Source: an uncultured Flavobacteriaceae bacterium
GTDB lineage: Bacteria; Bacteroidota; Bacteroidia; Flavobacteriales; Flavobacteriaceae
Direction: 5' to 3'
DNA length: 64,000 nt
NCBI GenBank assembly: GCA_947500435.1
Contig: CANMRV010000001.1
Location: 721,270 to 785,269 of the forward strand
Positions 62,654 to 64,000 of this stretch are shown in pieces; positions within the stretch are counted from its first letter, which is position 1, and every line of letters begins with the position of its first letter. The notes below the pieces were generated by a model that was not told the DNA's origin, made no database searches, and worked only from the letters and a program-made list of their open reading frames with translations. The position numbers were made by a program, and so were the translations under genes.

Positions 62654-62932
62654 TTATTCTTTTTTGTACTTGTAAATTCGATACCCATCTTTTTGCTCGA
62701 ATCCGTCTGGCATATATCCCTTTTTCAGTATTCCATCAGCGATAATTGCCATATTCAAACCCATTCCATCATTTAATTCATCGGATACTAAAAGAGTTTC
62801 TTCTTTCTCATTAAATGATTCGGTTACATAATTTCGGGCATCTTCAAGGCTCGTAAAAGCGTCCATCTCTTTTTTGTTTTCTATACAACCAATCAAAAAG
62901 AATAATGTTGATAAAGTGTAAATAATTCTCAT
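62654..62932 (-). CDS. Small lipoprotein (92 aa)
   Basis: Lipobox LFFLIGC-IEN. Mature domain of about 75 residues with no recognised family (FTSLEDARNYVTESF, MPDGFEQKDGYRIYKYKK). Follows the degenerate junction repeat (62998) upstream. Confidence 0.65.
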   Translation of the reverse strand: MRIIYTLSTLFFLIGCIENKKEMDAFTSLEDARNYVTESFNEKEETLLVSDELNDGMGLNMAIIADGILKKGYMPDGFEQKDGYRIYKYKKE

Positions 62933-62997
62933 AGTTGGGTTTTAATATTTGCTAGCCATTGGATATAGTTAATGACTCTATCTCACTTATAAAATTA

Positions 62998-63015
62998 TCG
63001 TTTATTTATACTTTA
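62998..63015 (-). repeat. Degenerate junction repeat (c)
   Basis: taaagtataaataaacga; its TAA is the stop of the PH-like gene. Confidence 0.55.
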
Positions 63016-63450
63016 AATGAAGATGTCTCCAGTCTGAATCAACTTTTTGAAATCATTTAATTTGGAATCACTTGTTCCAATCCAGAACTTTAATTTTTCA
63101 TCCATGGAGTTTTGATTGATAAATACCATCTGATAAAGATAAAACGGGATGCCTAATATCCGTATTCTTGTTGATGTCGACTCGATTGACTTTATCTTCT
63201 GTATTTTAACCCTCCTATTTTCATGTTTGCTTTTTAAATATAAAAAATCAGAGTCATAAAAGAAGTTGAATGTAGTAGAATCAATTTTCCTAAGCCAGAA
63301 ATATGATAGTCCACTTATGCTGACTATAGCAGAAAGTAACCAAGTGTAATCGTTTCTTAAAAAGACATAGGATAGGAGAAGTCCAATTAATCCGAAAATT
63401 ATTGGGGTAGACATCCGTATATTTCGATTATTTGCTGAAAGTTTCTTCAC
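63013..63450 (-). CDS. Membrane PH-like protein (145 aa)
   Basis: The GTG at 63450 starts it; two helices (IFGLIGLLLSYVFL, LLSAIVSISGLSYFWL) are followed by a beta domain (FFYDSDFLYLKSKHENRRVKIQKIKSIESTSTRIRI) like bacterial PH proteins. The layout resembles the gene at 29369-29785. Repeat copy 13 is 10 bases upstream. Confidence 0.65.
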   Translation of the reverse strand: MKKLSANNRNIRMSTPIIFGLIGLLLSYVFLRNDYTWLLSAIVSISGLSYFWLRKIDSTTFNFFYDSDFLYLKSKHENRRVKIQKIKSIESTSTRIRILGIPFYLYQMVFINQNSMDEKLKFWIGTSDSKLNDFKKLIQTGDIFI

Positions 63451-63459
63451 AAGTTATCA

Positions 63460-63477
63460 TCCTTTATTTGAACTTTT
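63460..63477 (-). repeat. Junction repeat, copy 13
   Basis: aaaagttcaaataaagga; the previous gene's stop (TAA at 63476-63478) overlaps its 5' end. Confidence 0.92.
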
Positions 63478-63925
63478 ATTTTATTATCTCTCCTTCAGTT
63501 CCGTTCCAAGTTAGTTTCTTGGATTTCAATTCAGCGAACTCTTTTAAAAGTTTTCCAAGTCTATTTAATCCTGCTGGTTGGCACGGAATGCAGAAGTCTG
63601 AAATCTGTCTAAAAGGAAATTTTTCATTATTATTAAATCGAATATGAATCCTACTAGTATAACCTTCTGCCCTATGATTGAAAACCCTGAAAAGAAAGTA
63701 AAAGGCAAATTTGTCTTCTGGTTTTTCAGATCCAAGCTCCCATTTGATTTGATCCTCCATGTTCTTCGGAAACTGTTCTAAGGAATCTGCAAGTTCTTTT
63801 AAAAAATCTGCGTTGTCATAAATCTCTAACTGTCCACATTGAATATCTGTCGCTGCTTTAACCACAAGATTTAAATGATATGGTTCTTCGTATGGAATTC
63901 TTTCTATTTCAAGCAGATTTATCAT
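63476..63925 (-). CDS. Hypothetical protein (149 aa) starting at a junction repeat
   Basis: Its ATG directly follows repeat copy 14. The protein has DFLKELADSLEQFPKNMEDQIKWELG and HIRFNNNEKFPFRQISDFCIPCQPAGLNRLGKLLKEF; a single C-x-x-C. No family recognised; the size and layout resemble immunity-type proteins but this is not shown. Confidence 0.65.
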   Translation of the reverse strand: MINLLEIERIPYEEPYHLNLVVKAATDIQCGQLEIYDNADFLKELADSLEQFPKNMEDQIKWELGSEKPEDKFAFYFLFRVFNHRAEGYTSRIHIRFNNNEKFPFRQISDFCIPCQPAGLNRLGKLLKEFAELKSKKLTWNGTEGEIIK

Positions 63926-63942
63926 CCTTTATTTGAACTTTT
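63925..63942 (-). repeat. Junction repeat, copy 14
   Basis: aaaagttcaaataaagga then tg; links the partial gene at the window edge to the 149-residue gene. Confidence 0.92.
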
Positions 63943-64000
63943 GTTTGTGCAACAAATGCTTTTTTAATTTTAGTTCTCTCATTCTTTTGTTCAACCTATT
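63929..64000 (-). CDS. Partial gene at the window edge, stop inside a junction repeat
   Basis: An open minus-strand frame of 23 codons (ending KKHLLHKQKFK) runs off the window and stops at the TAA inside repeat copy 14, as the gene at 55985 does. Only this basic C-terminus is seen. Confidence 0.4.
   Translation of the reverse strand, partial: NRLNKRMRELKLKKHLLHKQKFK

Noticed and set aside
50725..63942. Junction repeat as promoter
   Set aside because: On the plus strand it has ttatttg, which resembles a -7 box, but nearly all genes next to it are on the minus strand and it abuts start codons rather than lying upstream of them at promoter distance.

Overview
The window looks like chromosome of a marine member of the Flavobacteriaceae (Bacteroidota). 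The signs are AT-rich intergenic DNA, -7 promoter boxes of the TAnnTTTG type, poor Shine-Dalgarno sequences, many lipoproteins, M56/BlaI pairs, a group III truncated haemoglobin, DUF6090 and DUF4407 proteins, and a plant- or algal-polysaccharide type glycosidase fragment at the left edge. I cannot name the species.

Positions 1-47.6 kb are ordinary core and semi-core chromosome. From left to right: a 5'-truncated DUF5060/DUF4038-type glycosidase; a lipoprotein; an anomeric sugar kinase plus sugar-1-phosphate nucleotidyltransferase pair; a Tat-exported Gfo/Idh/MocA oxidoreductase; a truncated haemoglobin; a type II NADH dehydrogenase; homogentisate dioxygenase; a complete histidine-utilisation operon (hutH-hutI-hutU-hutG) with a divergent LysR regulator; a nitroreductase; a serine hydrolase; and a first BlaI/M56 signalling operon (19.9-24.8 kb) whose peptidase carries two TonB-C and two plug-like repeats. 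Then come ruvC-hemW and a long run of small forward genes up to a membrane-anchored MutS-like ATPase; an SSS transporter/DHDPS-family aldolase/AraC/sialidase-like locus; two Hpt-like proteins that lack the phospho-accepting histidine; a DUF4407 protein; a second BlaI/M56 operon with a different operator; two GldL-like membrane paralogues; a PhnA-like protein; and an M20 dipeptidase. REP-like palindromes sit inside two coding regions, and heptameric tandem repeats occupy three intergenic regions.

A tRNA-Leu(UAG) gene at 47.68 kb marks a sharp change. To its right is an accessory region of mainly leftward-transcribed small, secreted, membrane or hypothetical genes. In 48.3-56.4 kb and 62.3-63.9 kb these genes are separated by copies of one 17-18 bp repeat. 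On the coding strand it reads AAAGTTCAAATAAAGGAT, often running straight into the next start codon. I count 14 good copies and 3 degraded ones. This gives a cassette-array architecture, but with a junction unlike canonical integron attC sites. The region also holds a structured element of about 110 bp, a 76-residue HTH gene flanked by two identical 18-bp palindromes, a RES/Xre toxin-antitoxin pair with its own operator, a second HTH-linked toxin-antitoxin candidate, a nonsense-interrupted gene and a 33-residue CxxC microprotein. No integrase or transposase lies inside the window. The repeat-linked array is the most interesting feature here.
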